Shown here piece by piece: positions 37,016 to 50,300 of a stretch of DNA of 64,000 nt. Position 1 is the stretch's first letter; each line of letters begins with the position of its first letter. This stretch comes from Haliaeetus albicilla (taxonomy: Eukaryota > Chordata > Aves > Accipitriformes > Accipitridae), in contig NC_091488.1 in the NCBI RefSeq assembly GCF_947461875.1, forward strand, positions 6,922,001 through 6,986,000, written 5' to 3'. The position numbers were made by a program, and so were the translations under genes. Under the pieces are notes generated by a model. The model did not search any database and had not been told where the DNA came from. It worked only from the letters and a program-made list of their open reading frames with translations.

Positions 37016-37500
37016 AGCGCTTTGGTTCATCCAGCTTTCACCAACTCAAGCCGACCCCTTTGGAGGAGCAGAGCCCGGGCTCGGTTGCCCCAACAAAGAC
37101 CATCCCGACCTCCTCTTCCTACCAGGGCAGCAATGGCCAATGCAGCCACTGCCAGAAAAGCTCCTGAGGGCCCACTGAAAGACTCTGGGCTCTCCCAAAG
37201 CATGTATTTCCATAGATTTGGAAGGAGCCAGACAAGTCCCCCCCATTGTATTGCACCCGTGGTTTTGGGGAGTGACAAAGAACCACCCGCCCCACCTCCA
37301 CGTGCAGGTTGGCTCCACTCAAAGACTCGAAGACAACACGACTGGGATCAGCCCAGACTTCGGTCTGGGCTCCATCGCGATAGCGGCAAGTCGCAGCAGC
37401 AGCGTGCCACAGCACTCTCTGCCCTAATTCGGATTAAATGGCTGTCTCTGCTCTGGGAAGCTCTACAACACATATAACCCGGCGTAACCGAGAAACATTA
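37016..37500. promoter_or_regulatory. GC- and CpG-enriched block, function unknown
   Basis: A roughly 480-bp patch of raised GC with about 20 CpGs by hand count sits between AT-rich flanks. Overlapping open frames occur on both strands (151 codons plus; 83-98 codons minus in three overlapping readings). This is the signature of GC-rich composition removing stop codons rather than of one gene. It might be a weak CpG-island promoter, a noncoding exon or a decayed retroposed sequence. I cannot identify a source. Confidence 0.3.
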
Positions 37501-38549
37501 CGGGATGATATTCTGCAGTTCCCAAGGAGGCATTTAGAGGTACATAGTAAATGTTACATTTTCCAGACTGCCTGTTTTTGAACATACTCAAGAGTTTCTC
37601 AAAGCTTCATTTACATTACTGAATAGCAGGTTCAAGTTATCTTACTGGATTCAGTGAGGTATCCACAGCCTGATGATACATGCCCACCTACCCCAAAATG
37701 AAATGTGCATTCAATCATGCACTTTTGTAAGATGTATTTTATGCTTCCATATAATTTGTACAACTTATTATCATTCGTACTGTCAGAAACAACAGAAAAA
37801 CTGTTCAACTAAGAAAATAATTCATTTTCCCTTTATTCTGAGAGGGAGGGATAAGAAGAAGAATATGAAAAAGGTGATAAGCATGTATTACTGATTTTAA
37901 ATATTAAAGGAATTTATTCAAGGACTTTGAAATGTCACGGACGTCAGGCTGTGAAATTATTATTTTGATACTATATACAGTAAAATATAAGGGTGCATTA
38001 GTGCCATGCTGTATGACATTTCCCAAGCAATTACTTCCCCACATTCTATGTCAATTGGGCAACTTTTCGCAAAGCACCATTTACAGGTTTTTTTGTTTCT
38101 TTTGTGTGTTTCTAAATGAGAAAGCTATTAATAGCTTTAACTCCCCAAGTCCATAACGATCAAATGCATTACAGGTCTTTATTAAATGTATGCTTTCTTA
38201 AGTGTATAACAGTCTAAGGTTTTATGTATTTCCCATTTTGTTTCCTCAAAATTTTCAGCCACTAATATGAAAAAGAAAATATAAGTAGGAGGTCTTTTTT
38301 GAACACATACTGGACAATACAGAAAAGTGAAAAGCTGACATATGTCGAATTTAAGATACATTTCCTGAGGGAAAATGCTTTCACTGCTCACAGCAATGCT
38401 GTTTCAGGAAATGTAAAAATGAATGAAGAGGTTAAAAAAAAAGAACAGAAAGTTCTCCCTGGCAGGATCTGCCTTAGTAAGGTGGAGAGGAGATGCAGGC
38501 AGACTTTGAACCAACAGTCCTTTAAACAGACACAGCACAGGACAAATCC
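37501..38549. other. AT-rich noncoding stretch
   Basis: No gene or repeat is recognised. Confidence 0.55.
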
Positions 38550-38685
38550 TAACCTCGCCACCGCTCCACACCCCAGTGAAGACCAGTTGATGCCATCCCC
38601 TCGGCGAAGCACCCCTTGACGAGCCCCCGCGGCACCCAGCCCCACACAGCCACCGACCCCCCCAGGGCCCAGCCCACCCCAATTA
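38550..38685 (-). promoter_or_regulatory. CpG-rich block ending in a G-quadruplex motif
   Basis: About 130 bp of C-rich plus strand contain about eight CpGs. The minus strand of 38657-38680 reads as four G-tracts of three or more with loops of 1, 2 and 4 bases (GGGG-T-GGG-CT-GGG-CCCT-G7), a canonical quadruplex motif. It directly precedes the enhancer-like block at 38830-39260. A promoter-like role is inferred. Confidence 0.35.
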
Positions 38686-38829
38686 GCCTATAATCCCCTT
38701 AAGTGACCTACAGAGGTGGCCACGCATGGATCCGAGTTTCTTGGGCACCATGACATCTCCGTGCTTCAGTCTGCAGCTTCTGCTTCCCAGAGCGCCGGGA
38801 TTTTTCAGCCCAGTGGTTTTGTTATGCCT

Positions 38830-39260
38830 GAGCTCCTATGAGGTGTTTCCTCGACGCCTTGCTCTCCTATTTATGGATTTAATTGAGTAATACAGGAAAA
38901 AAATTTAGACTTATGATAAGCTATTTGCAAATAGCATACGCGCTCTTTTATTGTGCGGTTGTATAATTTATTATGGAAGTGATTAATATATTCAATATGC
39001 ATTTCCTCCTAATGACTACTTAGTAATTGATTCATAACACTATCACGGTATTTTCCTGCAAAATGCGAGAGGAACGGTGGGAAAATTGACTATTGCAGCT
39101 GAGGTCTGTAACATGTAATCAGTTAGAACTGCTTTGCCTTCCACTTAGGCAATAAGCAAACACAATATTGTGTAGTAAGTCATGCCTGCTGTGTTGCTAG
39201 GCACTATACTAATGACTAGGCTTAACATACGCGTAAATTATTACACCCTAGCTCCGATCC
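38830..39260. promoter_or_regulatory. Strong candidate conserved enhancer
   Basis: This is AT-rich but highly non-repetitive sequence with rare retained CpGs (TACGCG at two places, near 38938 and 39229). It contains a perfect palindromic octamer ATTTGCAAAT at 38923-38932, a nearby TTTATTGTG and TGATTAATAT, and later TAGTAATTGATTC. This mix of POU, homeodomain and SOX/FOX-like words with preserved CpGs is characteristic of deeply conserved developmental enhancers. Motifs are seen directly. Conservation and function are inferred. Confidence 0.35.
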
Positions 39261-40969
39261 TGCAGTGCCTTATTACAATTTCCAATTTTTAAGTACAAGT
39301 GGAAAAAGTACACATTAAAGGAAATGCTTTACACAAAAACATGGACTTTGTTAAAAAAACAAAACCATAAAACAGCAAAAAAACCTTAAAATGCTACCAC
39401 TTTTTATAATTTATGTAAAATATACAGAATGCAATAGAATAATAATTCAGGTACCTACTAGCAGCATTTAATAGTAGCTTTTAGGCTGGGACCCCACTGT
39501 CCTAGCTACAACCGATGTGTGTAAGCCCTCATAGTCCCTACCCCAACATTTGCTTCCAGAAGATGATCTTAAGATTAAAAATAGCCCACACACACATTTG
39601 CAGTGAACGCAGAGTAGCAAATAAATATCAGGATGTATTTCAGTTGCTCAGCTGGAGCTGTTACCTTCTCCTGTTGCTTCACCTGCCCAGATTTCACTGA
39701 AAGAAGAGTTAAAGGTGGAAAACTGCAGTCGAGGTCTGACCGGTGCTTTTTAGATTGAAAACAGCCTGTTCTACCCTTCAGTACCTATATTAATAATACT
39801 GCAGCTTACCACTAAAAGCATTCCCTCCGTCTTTAACTTTGATCTCCTCCACGCTGTAATTAATAAAGTTCAGGGCAGGGTTTATTAATGTTCATAACAA
39901 CTCTCTAGAGTAGTGAGGCAACCAAAGAGAGAGTGACCACAGAGGAAAGAAGCAGGGAAGACTTCACCACTCTTCTGAGCAAAATGAAACCAAACCAAAC
40001 CCCCGCTCATCCCCTGCCTCACTCAATCAGTTCAGGCACACACAAAAAAGGAATGTTCAAAAAGAAAAATCTACCTTGTCACTTTTATTAAAATGAAGTT
40101 TTGATGCCAAATGAAGGTATGTTAAATGCAATAAAAACGAGGCCTGAGAGGATAGGCACTTGGGAGATCAATGCGTGAATGAAAGACTGAGAGTCGTGTG
40201 CTGCATCCAAATGAGGAGGAACATCATGCATAATGCATCTGTTACCCTTCCATAAAAGCAGATGATAATTGCTTAAAAAAATTGCTTTCTTCTTACGTAA
40301 CAGGCAAGTAAACTATTTGTTTCAGTTTATGACTAACAAGGTTTTCTGAAAGATGGAAAACCAGTCAAATCCACAGATTGTGTGGAAAAATCAATTCCTA
40401 AACATCATCACATGAAAGATGAAAAGGAAACCAGACCACCTCTTCCAGTTGACATCTACGGATTATTCTGGAAATAATCTGAAGTAGTAGAAACAATGGG
40501 TGTGTCCTCACACTGTGATTTGTAGACTCATAGCACAGCTCTTCCCACAAAGAAAGCGTGACTTCATAGCACTTGAAACAAAAAACATTGGGTTTAGACA
40601 TGCAAGACCACTCAGTTTGCAGGAGGTTTCTGTCTGTACATGCAACTGTTTTTATAAAAATCTTAGACCGAGTTATTGATACATACAGAGTGCTATTGAT
40701 GTATTGCAAAAACCATTAATACTGCTCATTTCTTTGCATCTTAACTTCAAACTAGAATGCAATTCAGTTAAATACATGCTCATATATGATCATTATCTTG
40801 CTGCAGTATGGAATCCTTTGAGAAACAGGGAAAAATGCAAGAGCAATAAAGCTAATTACTCCTATGAAGGAACAGTAACAGCACAGTACACCTACTTGTT
40901 CAGGAAGCGAACAACAATACAAATTAAAGTGAGGTTGTTTTCAATTATTTTGCCTCTCAAATGTGTTAT
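39261..40969. other. AT-rich noncoding stretch
   Basis: No gene is established. A minus-strand microexon candidate at 39665-39696 is described in the findings. Confidence 0.5.
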
Positions 40970-41550
40970 TTTCCTGGTTTTGGCTGGGATAGAGTTAATT
41001 TTCTTCCTAGTAGCTGGTATAGTGTTATGTTTTGAGTTCAGATGAGAAGAATGATGATAACACAGGGATGTTTTCAGTTGTTGTTAAGTAATGTTTAGGC
41101 CAAGTCAAGGATTTTTCAGCTTCTCATGCCCAGCCAGCAAGAAGGCTGGAGGGGCACAAGAAGTTGGGAGGGGACACAGCCAGGGCAGCTGACCCAAACT
41201 GGCCAAAGGGGTATTCCATACCATGTGACATCATGCCCAGTATGTAAACTGGGGGGAGTGGGGCTGAGGTGATCCCTGCTCAGGAACTAACTGGGCATCA
41301 GTAGGTGAGCGGTGAGCAATTGCACTGTGCATCGCTTGTATATTCCAATCCTTTTATTATTGTAATTTTATTATTATCATTATTAGTTTCTTCCTTTCTG
41401 TTCTATTAAACTGTTCTTATCTCAACCCTCGAGTTTTACCTTCATCCTTCTGATTCTCTCCCCCATCCCACTGCTGGGAGAGGGGGGGAATGAGTGAGCG
41501 ACTGCGTGACTACATGGTGCTTGGTTGCTGGCTGGGGTTAAACCACAACA
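40970..41550 (+). mobile_element. Solo LTR of an avian endogenous retrovirus
   Basis: This 581-bp solo long terminal repeat is in sense orientation. It begins TTTCCTGGTTTTGGC (the usual TG start changed to TT) and ends TTAAACCACAACA. Between them are the segments 'gctgggatagagttaatttt', 'cagccagcaagaaggctgg', 'ctggccaaaggggtattcca', a weakened TATA region near 41241, an ATTAAA polyadenylation signal at 41405-41410 and the U5-type 'cttatctcaaccctcgag'. No gag, pol or env flanks it, so internal recombination has removed the provirus. The flanks GTTAT (40965-40969) and GTTAC (41551-41555) are a 4-of-5 match, consistent with a 5-bp target duplication. I recognise the family as a common bird ERVL-type LTR but cannot verify the library name. 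Confidence 0.9.
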
Positions 41551-42821
41551 GTTACATATTTAACCACACAAATACATGTGTTATACTATATAAGCTAAAC
41601 TAAAAAATACAAAATAATGTTGAAAGTGTTCTCAAAATCTCCAGAAAGGACAAACAACAGAGACATTACAAAGTAACTTCAACCAAATATTTATCCAGAA
41701 AAGACGATGAAATAGAGTTGATTGGTGAGTCAATACAATGGATGAGGATTAATAAAATGACATATATTCAGTTAAAGTTCAGTAGTTTATTTCTCTGACA
41801 ACAGAAGAAAAGCAATTGTTTCTCTAACAAGAGAAAACCACATTTGTATTTACTGGAAGAGGTAAAGAAACTATCTTTTGGTCAAACATGCAGCAAAAAC
41901 ACCAGGAACCAAATGTTCTCCCGAACTTTCAGTTATTACAATAAAGTAAAAATTAGCTTCTGATGGGGAAAGAAAACAAAAAGGGGGGAATACTTATTAT
42001 GCACCAATACACAGAACAACAGAGCAGCTATCCTGAAGATGGAAAGCACATGAATGTATCTGGCGATGATCAACAGATTTCCTTTAATGGAAGGTCTCTA
42101 GGGAATGGCAAAAAGCAGAAGTTAGCTGATGAAATAAAGTCATCTTCAGCAGGAGACCTATATAAAGCATAAAACAGCCTTTATGCTATTGAAAACTAAG
42201 TATGACTAATGATAGCAATGAAAGATTTCCTCTGTGTGCCTTCTGCTGTTCTGATCATGAAATTTGTTTCCTACTTTGTAGTAAACAATCTGATTTTGGC
42301 AATAGATAGATGTCTCTAAATGTCACTCCTGTAGGTGTTTATCATAAGTGCCTCTTAAAACTAAGATGGGCATCATAAACTGTCCTTAAGTGTTAAGTTC
42401 ACAGACGTGCTCAAAATTTGTCTATGCAATTCTAACCACCCAATATCCAACCTTCTATTATTGTCAAGTGTTGTTTGTTTTAAGGTACAGGCCTTTATTT
42501 TACATTGTAGAATATATCCTTCATTTTAATTCAGTTCACCAGGACTTAGGGGTTTTCCATGACTTTAAAGACGAAGCGCAATTCACATAGGAAGTTAGTT
42601 ACACATCCTTGCCTGTGCAGCTCTACCGGATTGCACAACAGTCCCCAACACGCTAAGCAGCAGCACAAACTCCTCCGGCACCGCGTGCTTCCCACCTTGT
42701 AAAAGGCTCGCTGCCCACTTTCAAGAGCACTTCAACATGTTTTCACTGGAATGTTTTTGTCACAATGCACGGACAAGCGGCAGGAGAATCTAAATACATT
42801 CTCTGCCATCAAGATCATTTA

Positions 42822-42836
42822 ACACACACACACACA
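42822..42836 (+). repeat. (CA)7 microsatellite
   Basis: A short uninterrupted CA dinucleotide array. Confidence 0.85.
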
Positions 42837-45515
42837 AAGGAATGTAAAGGGGGATACTGCTTGCTTTCCTCTGCTGGATATTTCTTGAAAACCACCACAA
42901 GATTTGTGTCCTTCTGTTGTTTTTCTTTTTTTCCCCTAGTCTCTTGCTATTTCTAGAAGTGTGTATGTATTTGCTTCCCTATCTTAGCAATAGACAGTTA
43001 TCCTTTTGTTTCTCAACTGCTGATAAAGGTTTTCCACACTGGGGAGTTGTAGGTGTTTCTTTTCTTTTATAGACAGAGCACTCTGAAAATATGCCCTTTG
43101 CATAGTAAGGCTTTTTGGCTCTGAAGCCACAGAATTGGACATCAGGTTGTCAAATGGTATAAAATAAACTTTATGGCAAATGTGCCAGCTCACAGAGTAG
43201 GGAACCTGCCAGAAAACTATTTCCTAATCCTTTTGGAAGGATTCTCTGAAACTAAATATTCCTTGGCCACTGAGTTTGCAGAAGGGAGAAAAGGGGTTCT
43301 AATCTTCCACTCTGAATCATTAGGTATATGAAGTTCAGGTTTTCTTGGGAAGGAAATAAAAAAAGCCCTAGTATTGTAAATAGAATATCCTCAGGATGTA
43401 TTTTTGAAACACCTCCAGCAGTGTCATTTCAGGTGGTTAGAGCCACTGAAGTTAAATAAAAGGCCCACAAAAAGTGCAATTGTTCCTACCTTGGATTTAA
43501 AAAAGGTGAAATATTCAGTGTGTTTGTCAAAACAATTGAAGTCTCTTTTCTCACTCTTTCCTGTATGAAGGAGCATGATGTCACTCTGCAAAGAAAAGGA
43601 AATCCTAATAAAATCAACAAAAAAATTGTAACCTAAAGCTTCTGATGCTGGAAGAACTTCGATGGAAACCTATTTTTTTAATCCCTCTAAATTTTGGAAG
43701 ATTAGAAAGAAAATGACAAGAAAGAAGTGTTTATTCCAGCAAAGCATGTAACATCACACATCCAGCATTCTTTTTGTTACAACAGAGTACTTGCATGAAA
43801 AGAAACCAATATCTTCATATCTGGTTAGGAGAAAGAAATATTATTAAAAACCTATTTTTCCCTAACAAATATGCTGATCCTTTGGGCAAAACTAGCTAGA
43901 AATTCAAACCTTAAGTCAAGAATTCAACAGACATATTAAAATCAAGTCCTCAAAGCACACTTTTTATGGATAAAGGAATTTTGACAGTCTACAGTTTGAA
44001 ATAGAATTAAATTTCTTCTCTCTCAACCCCATCTTGTCAGCTCTCCTTCCATTTTTATAATGCATTAGAAGTAGTTCTCAGGAAGATTGAGACTTTGTAA
44101 CAATTCTCTTAAGTTTACTTGGAAGATTCCTTTATTATCTTACTAAATAATAATCTTGAACATGACATCTTAATTTAGAAAGTAGCAACGTCAAAATATT
44201 CTGGAAGTCTAAAAATCTGTAAACAAAAAATGCATTTCTTCTTATTCGTCATTGTTTCCATTCATCACATTTACTCCTGAATTTGATGCCAACCCTTTTT
44301 ACCATCTTAAATTCCAACACTGTCACTAAAATCCTTTGATTCAGAATCTTAGAAATGAACACTCATCATGAGCTAGCCAAATTAACTGATTTATGTAACA
44401 CATCAAAAATGGCAAAAATATAAAGAAAAGCACTGGAATATCCTTATTTTCCATCAATGAATACTAAATAAGAAAGACAAAGAAACTGAACAAAAATAAA
44501 AATTGGCAACAGTTAAGGCCTGGCATTTCAAAAAAAACCCCAATGTGATAACTCCACCTTAGTACAAGAAATATTATTTCTGCACTTATATGAAAAGAAG
44601 TTAAGGAAGACAGAAATAGCAAATTAATGAGAAGAAATTAGACATGAAGACCGAAATAGTCACAGGCACTGAGTAACAAAACCATTTGTTTTTTTCTGAT
44701 AACGTTCTGCTTCAGACACCAGCCCCCTGAGCAGGTGTTACGACATTTCCCAACTTCAAGGCTGGATTTCACACAGGGCACTGGTTCAACAGTACTAACT
44801 GGGGGCCATATAAGCCTGCACTTACGCTGCCTTGTGACAAGTGTATAGAGAGGCTGGACAAGAGAAGTATAAGAGGAATCTTCCATTCCTGACATTCTCA
44901 AATAATGCTATTCCCTCACCCTTGAAAAGGAGGGGTGATAGTCTCCAGTTTTGATCAATAAGTGCAAAACCTTCCACCTGCACCTTGATATGACAGGGCT
45001 GAAAGCACTAGTGTAAGAACAAAACCCCAGTGCTCTACATGATTTCAAACAAAAAGACACTGCCTGTCCTAAAAAAAAAATGTTATGACTACACGTATAG
45101 CATGTAGGAGAGATGCAGCAAAAACTAGGGGAAGGTGGAAGCATACTAATCATTAGTACTAACGATGACTATCGGTCTGAACACAACTCCAACATGTTTT
45201 CTATAAATATCATGATTAAGTCTGACGGGTGGACAAAAAGGGAATTACAAAGTCAGGAGCTACAGCAACATTTAAGACTGCTCCTCTAGAGGACAGCGGT
45301 AAATGGAGGGTTCTGCTGTTTGGCTGTGCCCAGTGAGATGCTGACAGCTACAAATGGGGTGACATAAGGTGTGAGGGAAAACAGACCTTCCAGGAAATAT
45401 AGGAATACATTGTCCAGCTTAGATAAAGAAAGGAAGTAATCCAGTTGTCAGAAACACAGATGTTATCAGTGATGAAACTGAAAGATACCCAATGACATAT
45501 CATAAATTATAGAAC

Positions 45516-45585
45516 TGGGTTTTGTTTTGGGTTGTTTGGGGGCTTATTGGTTTTTTTTGTTTGCTTGGTTTTTGGTTTTTTTTTC
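45516..45585 (+). repeat. G/T-biased low-complexity tract
   Basis: About 70 bases are built from GGGTTTT, GGTTTTT and TTTGG words, including GGG, GGG and GGGGG runs. It is similar in style to the tract at 56055-56118. Confidence 0.75.
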
Positions 45586-48098
45586 ATTAACACATTGCTA
45601 AATACTTACTTTGAGAGGTCCTTTGATATAAAGATCAATATACATGAGAATCTACGAATGCAATCATGGGTAATTAGTAAATAGCGTTTGAGAAAAATTT
45701 AAAAAGCTTGTATAACACAGGGGAGTGAAAAGCAGGGTTTATAATGGAACAGTGAGTTTCAACTTTGCAAAAGCCCAGATCCTAAAAATGTCTTCTCAGG
45801 AGTACATGCTTGCAAATACCCAGAGCTTTCTGCTTGGTACGTGCTTCTTCCCCAAACTGTAACCAATGAGTTTTAAAAGTGATGCTAATCTTTCTGAGTC
45901 ATTTTATTCCTACTAACAGGTGGGAACAGCAACCCAAAACGCCTCCTAGAATGGACAAAGCATGAAGTGTCCAATGTTAAGAAAAGCACAGTCACAGACC
46001 CTTAAAGCCAAATAAAAGAATTAAGAAAACAGTCCCTAAAATTTTAGGATAGACATGAAAATAAAAGGAGTAAAAAGGCTCATCATATTTCATATGCCCC
46101 TTTCAAAAATGTTTATTTTTTATTAAGAGATGCATTAAGTCATCATCAGTATTCAAAACATTAGGGTTAACAGATTTCTCTGTTATTCTGCCATATACAA
46201 TTACTAAACAAAGAAGTACAGTCTATGCTGAAGCCTACTACCTCCTTACGGCATCAAAAGAAGTTCCCTTTCCCTATTTGACAGCTGCTGCTAAGCTAAA
46301 TCTGCGCTTCTGTAGATCCTGAGTTATATACTGTAATCCCAAAGTCAACATTTTTCCTTACAAATTCAGCAGCTGGAAAATCAATTTATCAATCAACTAT
46401 TAAACCCCTGTTACTTCACATATGTATTTTGAAGAGCTATTTAAGAGGTGAGCCAAAAACGTGTTACTGCTAAATATTTCCCTGGACATTTTATATTTCA
46501 AAGTACCTATTACATTATAAGGAATATATAATCTGCTTGCAGTTTTTCAGATTCAGAAACCTTGCCTGTGTTTCAAATAGCTGCATGGAGATTGTTTACT
46601 CCCCTCTACCCACTTTTTAGGCCACAAGTATGATGACCTGAAAGCTACCAAGCACTGTTGTCCTGAGCCAGGTGAATTCCCAGCCACCTGCAATGACTGC
46701 AATTAATTCTAGTGACATGAACAAAAGTGATTTTAATTATCACACAGAAAGTAAATACAGGACCAAATGCCTGTGAAGCACATAAAACAAGCTGCTAGAG
46801 ACTTCAACCCATGTTAATGTGTTCTTCTGTTAGGAATACACTGCACAGGTAATAAATACAGCGCACTACTGAAAAGGTACAGAGGGCTAAATTAAAAGAC
46901 AAACTTGAGCTCAAGATAAATCTGACCAAGATTACAAATACCGCACAAGACTTGGAGATCAAGTAGTAAGAAGAAGCATCAGAGATCTGACAAAATTGGG
47001 GAAGGAAAACACCAACTTCAGATCCTTACTAGCTGCAGTAAATCTTATTCTAATAGACTTCTTCATCTTGTTTCATAAAATTCATGGTGATTTAATCCAT
47101 TCTCCACGCTGCCTCATTCTGCCTACGCAATGGTGCGGTGATTTACACTACACTTTCAACTGCAAGTACAAAACCTGTGAAAACCTTGTCCATCCCAATA
47201 TAATCCAAATGAACATTTCCTCCACTGCTACTGAGGAACTACTAAGGAAAAATGCCCAAGGCAATGTCACAGCGCCTTTTTAATACATCTGACATTTTGG
47301 TAATTCAACATGATAACGAACAATAATTAGCTTGTAAGCAAGTCCCATACTCCTCACCTCTCAGGCTGATAGAGCAATGCTCTCCTGTCAGCAACGGTTT
47401 CTGTCCGGGAGCCCCATCCACATATTTGCCAGATTTCACCTGAAGACATTTCCATAGAGATTGATTTACTCATTTATTTTTAAAGCAGTACCTTCAGTGA
47501 CCAGGATCTATCACAACATTATGTGCAACTGCAGGGTAACACTAAGTCTGGAAAGCTTAATACAATCACAATATATCCTTCGCTGAAAACACCAGTCTGG
47601 AAAACTTGGGTGAATTAATGTTGAGGAGGCAACCCAGAGGCTTTGACTGTAAGGAAAGCAGACCACTAACTGTATATTGTTTTAACACAGCAGTCAGTCT
47701 TCCATTCTTTTCTTATAAGACTTTAGTCAGCAACCCTCAGAAAAAAGTTTTGATAGATTTGGTTAGCATGTAAAATAGAGGTAGAAGATTAGAGACATTC
47801 GTTTACTAAGCAAAACTAAGTTATGGGCAAGAAGAGAAAAGACCATGGCACCCAAAGGATAGCCCCTGCTGAATTCTGAGATGCAGCATGAACACAAAGT
47901 ATTTCAGCAACATGGAGAAATAAATACATGATGGAACATGATGATGTATACACAACCATGTACCTCAGTTCCAAGTACTTCAGTCCACAAAGGACCACGT
48001 ACAGAAAAAGATTAGTCTGAACTGTACTTACAGATAAGACCCCCAGATCTTTCCACAATTTCATTTTGATTTCATAGCACTCTCTCTAAGAAAATGAC

Positions 48099-48112
48099 CT
48101 CTCTCTCTCTCT
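48099..48112 (+). repeat. (CT)7 microsatellite
   Basis: A short uninterrupted CT dinucleotide array. Confidence 0.85.
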
Positions 48113-50049
48113 GTGCTTCAGCTAGACTGCTGGTAACAGAGGCTGTACAAACAGCCGCCTACCTCTCAAGGAGATTGTGGGGAAACAACTATTTATTAGT
48201 ATTTGTCAGGGGATTTGAGACCCCATAGTAATAAATACCATAGAAGATCAAAACATTAACAGTCATTCCAAATTACTTCAGAAAAGCTGCCAGGGGAAAA
48301 AATAGGTAGATATCTATTCCACTTAGCATTAATATAGTTTGCAACTTTGTGCATAAAGATATACCTTCCAAAGACTAGCAAGGAGTAGGCACTGTGAAAT
48401 TTCTGCAGTTATGAACTGAAACTGCTTAAGAAGTTATTCTGTTATTTTGAGATCACTCACTCACATTAATATATGCAAAGAATTGGACAGTTGTTTCCAT
48501 TTATATTATAGCCAGCAGCAAACTCAATATGACAAACAAACAAAACCAAAGAATTCAAAACTCCCTGAATTTCATGATCACCATTATTTATAATTCACTA
48601 GCCATATTCTGAGAAGTGCTATAGGCAGGTAGTTACATCTTAAGTACTTTAACCGCAATAAAATAGTTGATTCTTGCCAAACTGGCAAAGTGGTGGTGTG
48701 CCACACAGGTGGCAAAGAAAGTCTAATAAAAAATAATAAAAATAAAATTAAAAAACCCAGCAGCAACGGTACTCAACTGCATCCATATATTATACCCAGT
48801 TACTATCCACCAGAGAGGTAAAATAGGCTAAGTGACACAAGCACTTACTGCATTCCCAGACAGCAGTCCCTTTGCTCTGCGATTAATAACTTTGATATTT
48901 ATGATGGGTATCCTATTGTTCTGCCCATCCTTACATTAACAACTCTATAAAACAGGTCCTGGAACGCCAGCTGGGAACATTTTTATTTTTGCTTACGAGT
49001 CTCCTGCAGAAGGAGACCAGCCTTGCTGCAGCCTGTCCCTGATGGTAAGGCTCCAGGACTGGATGAAGTGGTAGCACCAGAGGAGCAGGTACCTGCTCCT
49101 TAGACTGATGTTATGTGGGTGCCACTTGTGTTTAATGGAGAGCCAGAGGAGCAACTCCTGCCATATTTCATTTCTACTGACTTCAGTGAATTTTCAAAAA
49201 GGACTAAATCTAGACTTAGTCTGCAGCTGCATCTTAAGACTCCAGTACTAAGACAGAAAAGATGACAAATAACCCCCCTGCCCTATCTGTTGATGTGACA
49301 CCACAAGCTTAAGGGGGTTTTATTGCAGATCAAACCCACAGATCTTCAGTTGATGCCCAGCTTATATAACTGATGTCCTTCAAAATACGTATTTTTCAAA
49401 ACCTCTCTAGAGACAGACAATCTCAAACCATCGGGGAGAGGAGGGAGGAGGGGGGGACAGGTTATGGGGAGACAAGTATAGCCACACTACCTGGACTGAA
49501 TTGGAGGTTATTGCATTCCTTAAGTTATGTGAAGTGGCTGGCGAACAAAGCAACCTGCAGCACCATCCACTCAAACATCCTCTCCCTGCCTTTGGCATTT
49601 CCATCGGTTTTAAGGCTTGCTGCACAGCGTATTACATGGTCTAAATAAATATTAGGACAGTTTGATGAAAGGAAAAGAAATCTCTTGCATATGGTATAGT
49701 TAGAAGCATGGTTACTCACAAGATTTCAGGTAAGACAAGGTATAATAAAATAAGCAATAGAGAATAACAAGGGGAAAGAAGTAGATGGTCAGCTTTAAAT
49801 TTTCATCTTCAGCAATTCATCCATTCATTCTAACTACCTCTTTAGTTAAACATAATCTGTTCAATGCTCTAACAGTATCTAATCAAAGTGGCTTTGCCTT
49901 ATTATTATCAAAGCAGGGAAGAAATAAGGAAGAAGAAGAAGAATGATGGGGCAGTCAGGGCAGATTATTTACTCCTGTAGATAAACTTGGAACCCAGGTA
50001 AGACAATAAATTTCAAACGGACCAGAAATAAGCAGAAGGAAGAGGCTGG
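48113..50049. other. AT-rich noncoding stretch
   Basis: No gene is recognised. A plus-strand donor match ACCCAG|GTAAGA (GT at 49998-49999) has no supported exon before it. A GGGAGG-rich purine patch lies at about 49434-49458. Confidence 0.5.
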
Positions 50050-50300
50050 AAAGCTTTCTCCTGCTAACGGAAGAAAATTAGCAGGAGCCCCTGTGGGCAG
50101 GGGTCCGTTTTGGGGAGCTGTGGATGAGGCAGCCCATGCCCCATGGGACTGGCACCGCTGGCTGCAGGGGGTTACTTCAGCACAGCATGGTTTGGCCGTG
50201 CCAGAAATGCAGACGTTGCCTGTGCACAATGGCAAGGGGCACCCTCCCCAAGCCCTGCGCTGCTGCTTCTGCTACGAGGGCAGGAGCTGTAAAAAAGGGA
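50050..50300. other. GC-rich patch
   Basis: About 250 bp of raised GC contain a 107-codon plus frame and an overlapping minus frame. Neither has a recognisable domain. Compositional openness explains both. Confidence 0.4.

Larger units (their letters stand above)
41556..48098. other. AT-rich noncoding stretch
   Basis: Over about 6.5 kb I recognise no gene or transposon. A slightly CpG-richer patch lies at about 42600-42730. Simple repeats are listed separately. Confidence 0.55.

Noticed and set aside
37022..37477. 151-codon plus-strand frame with arginine/proline-rich sequence
   Set aside because: Three overlapping minus frames are equally open, and there is no recognisable family. It is treated as a GC-rich block.
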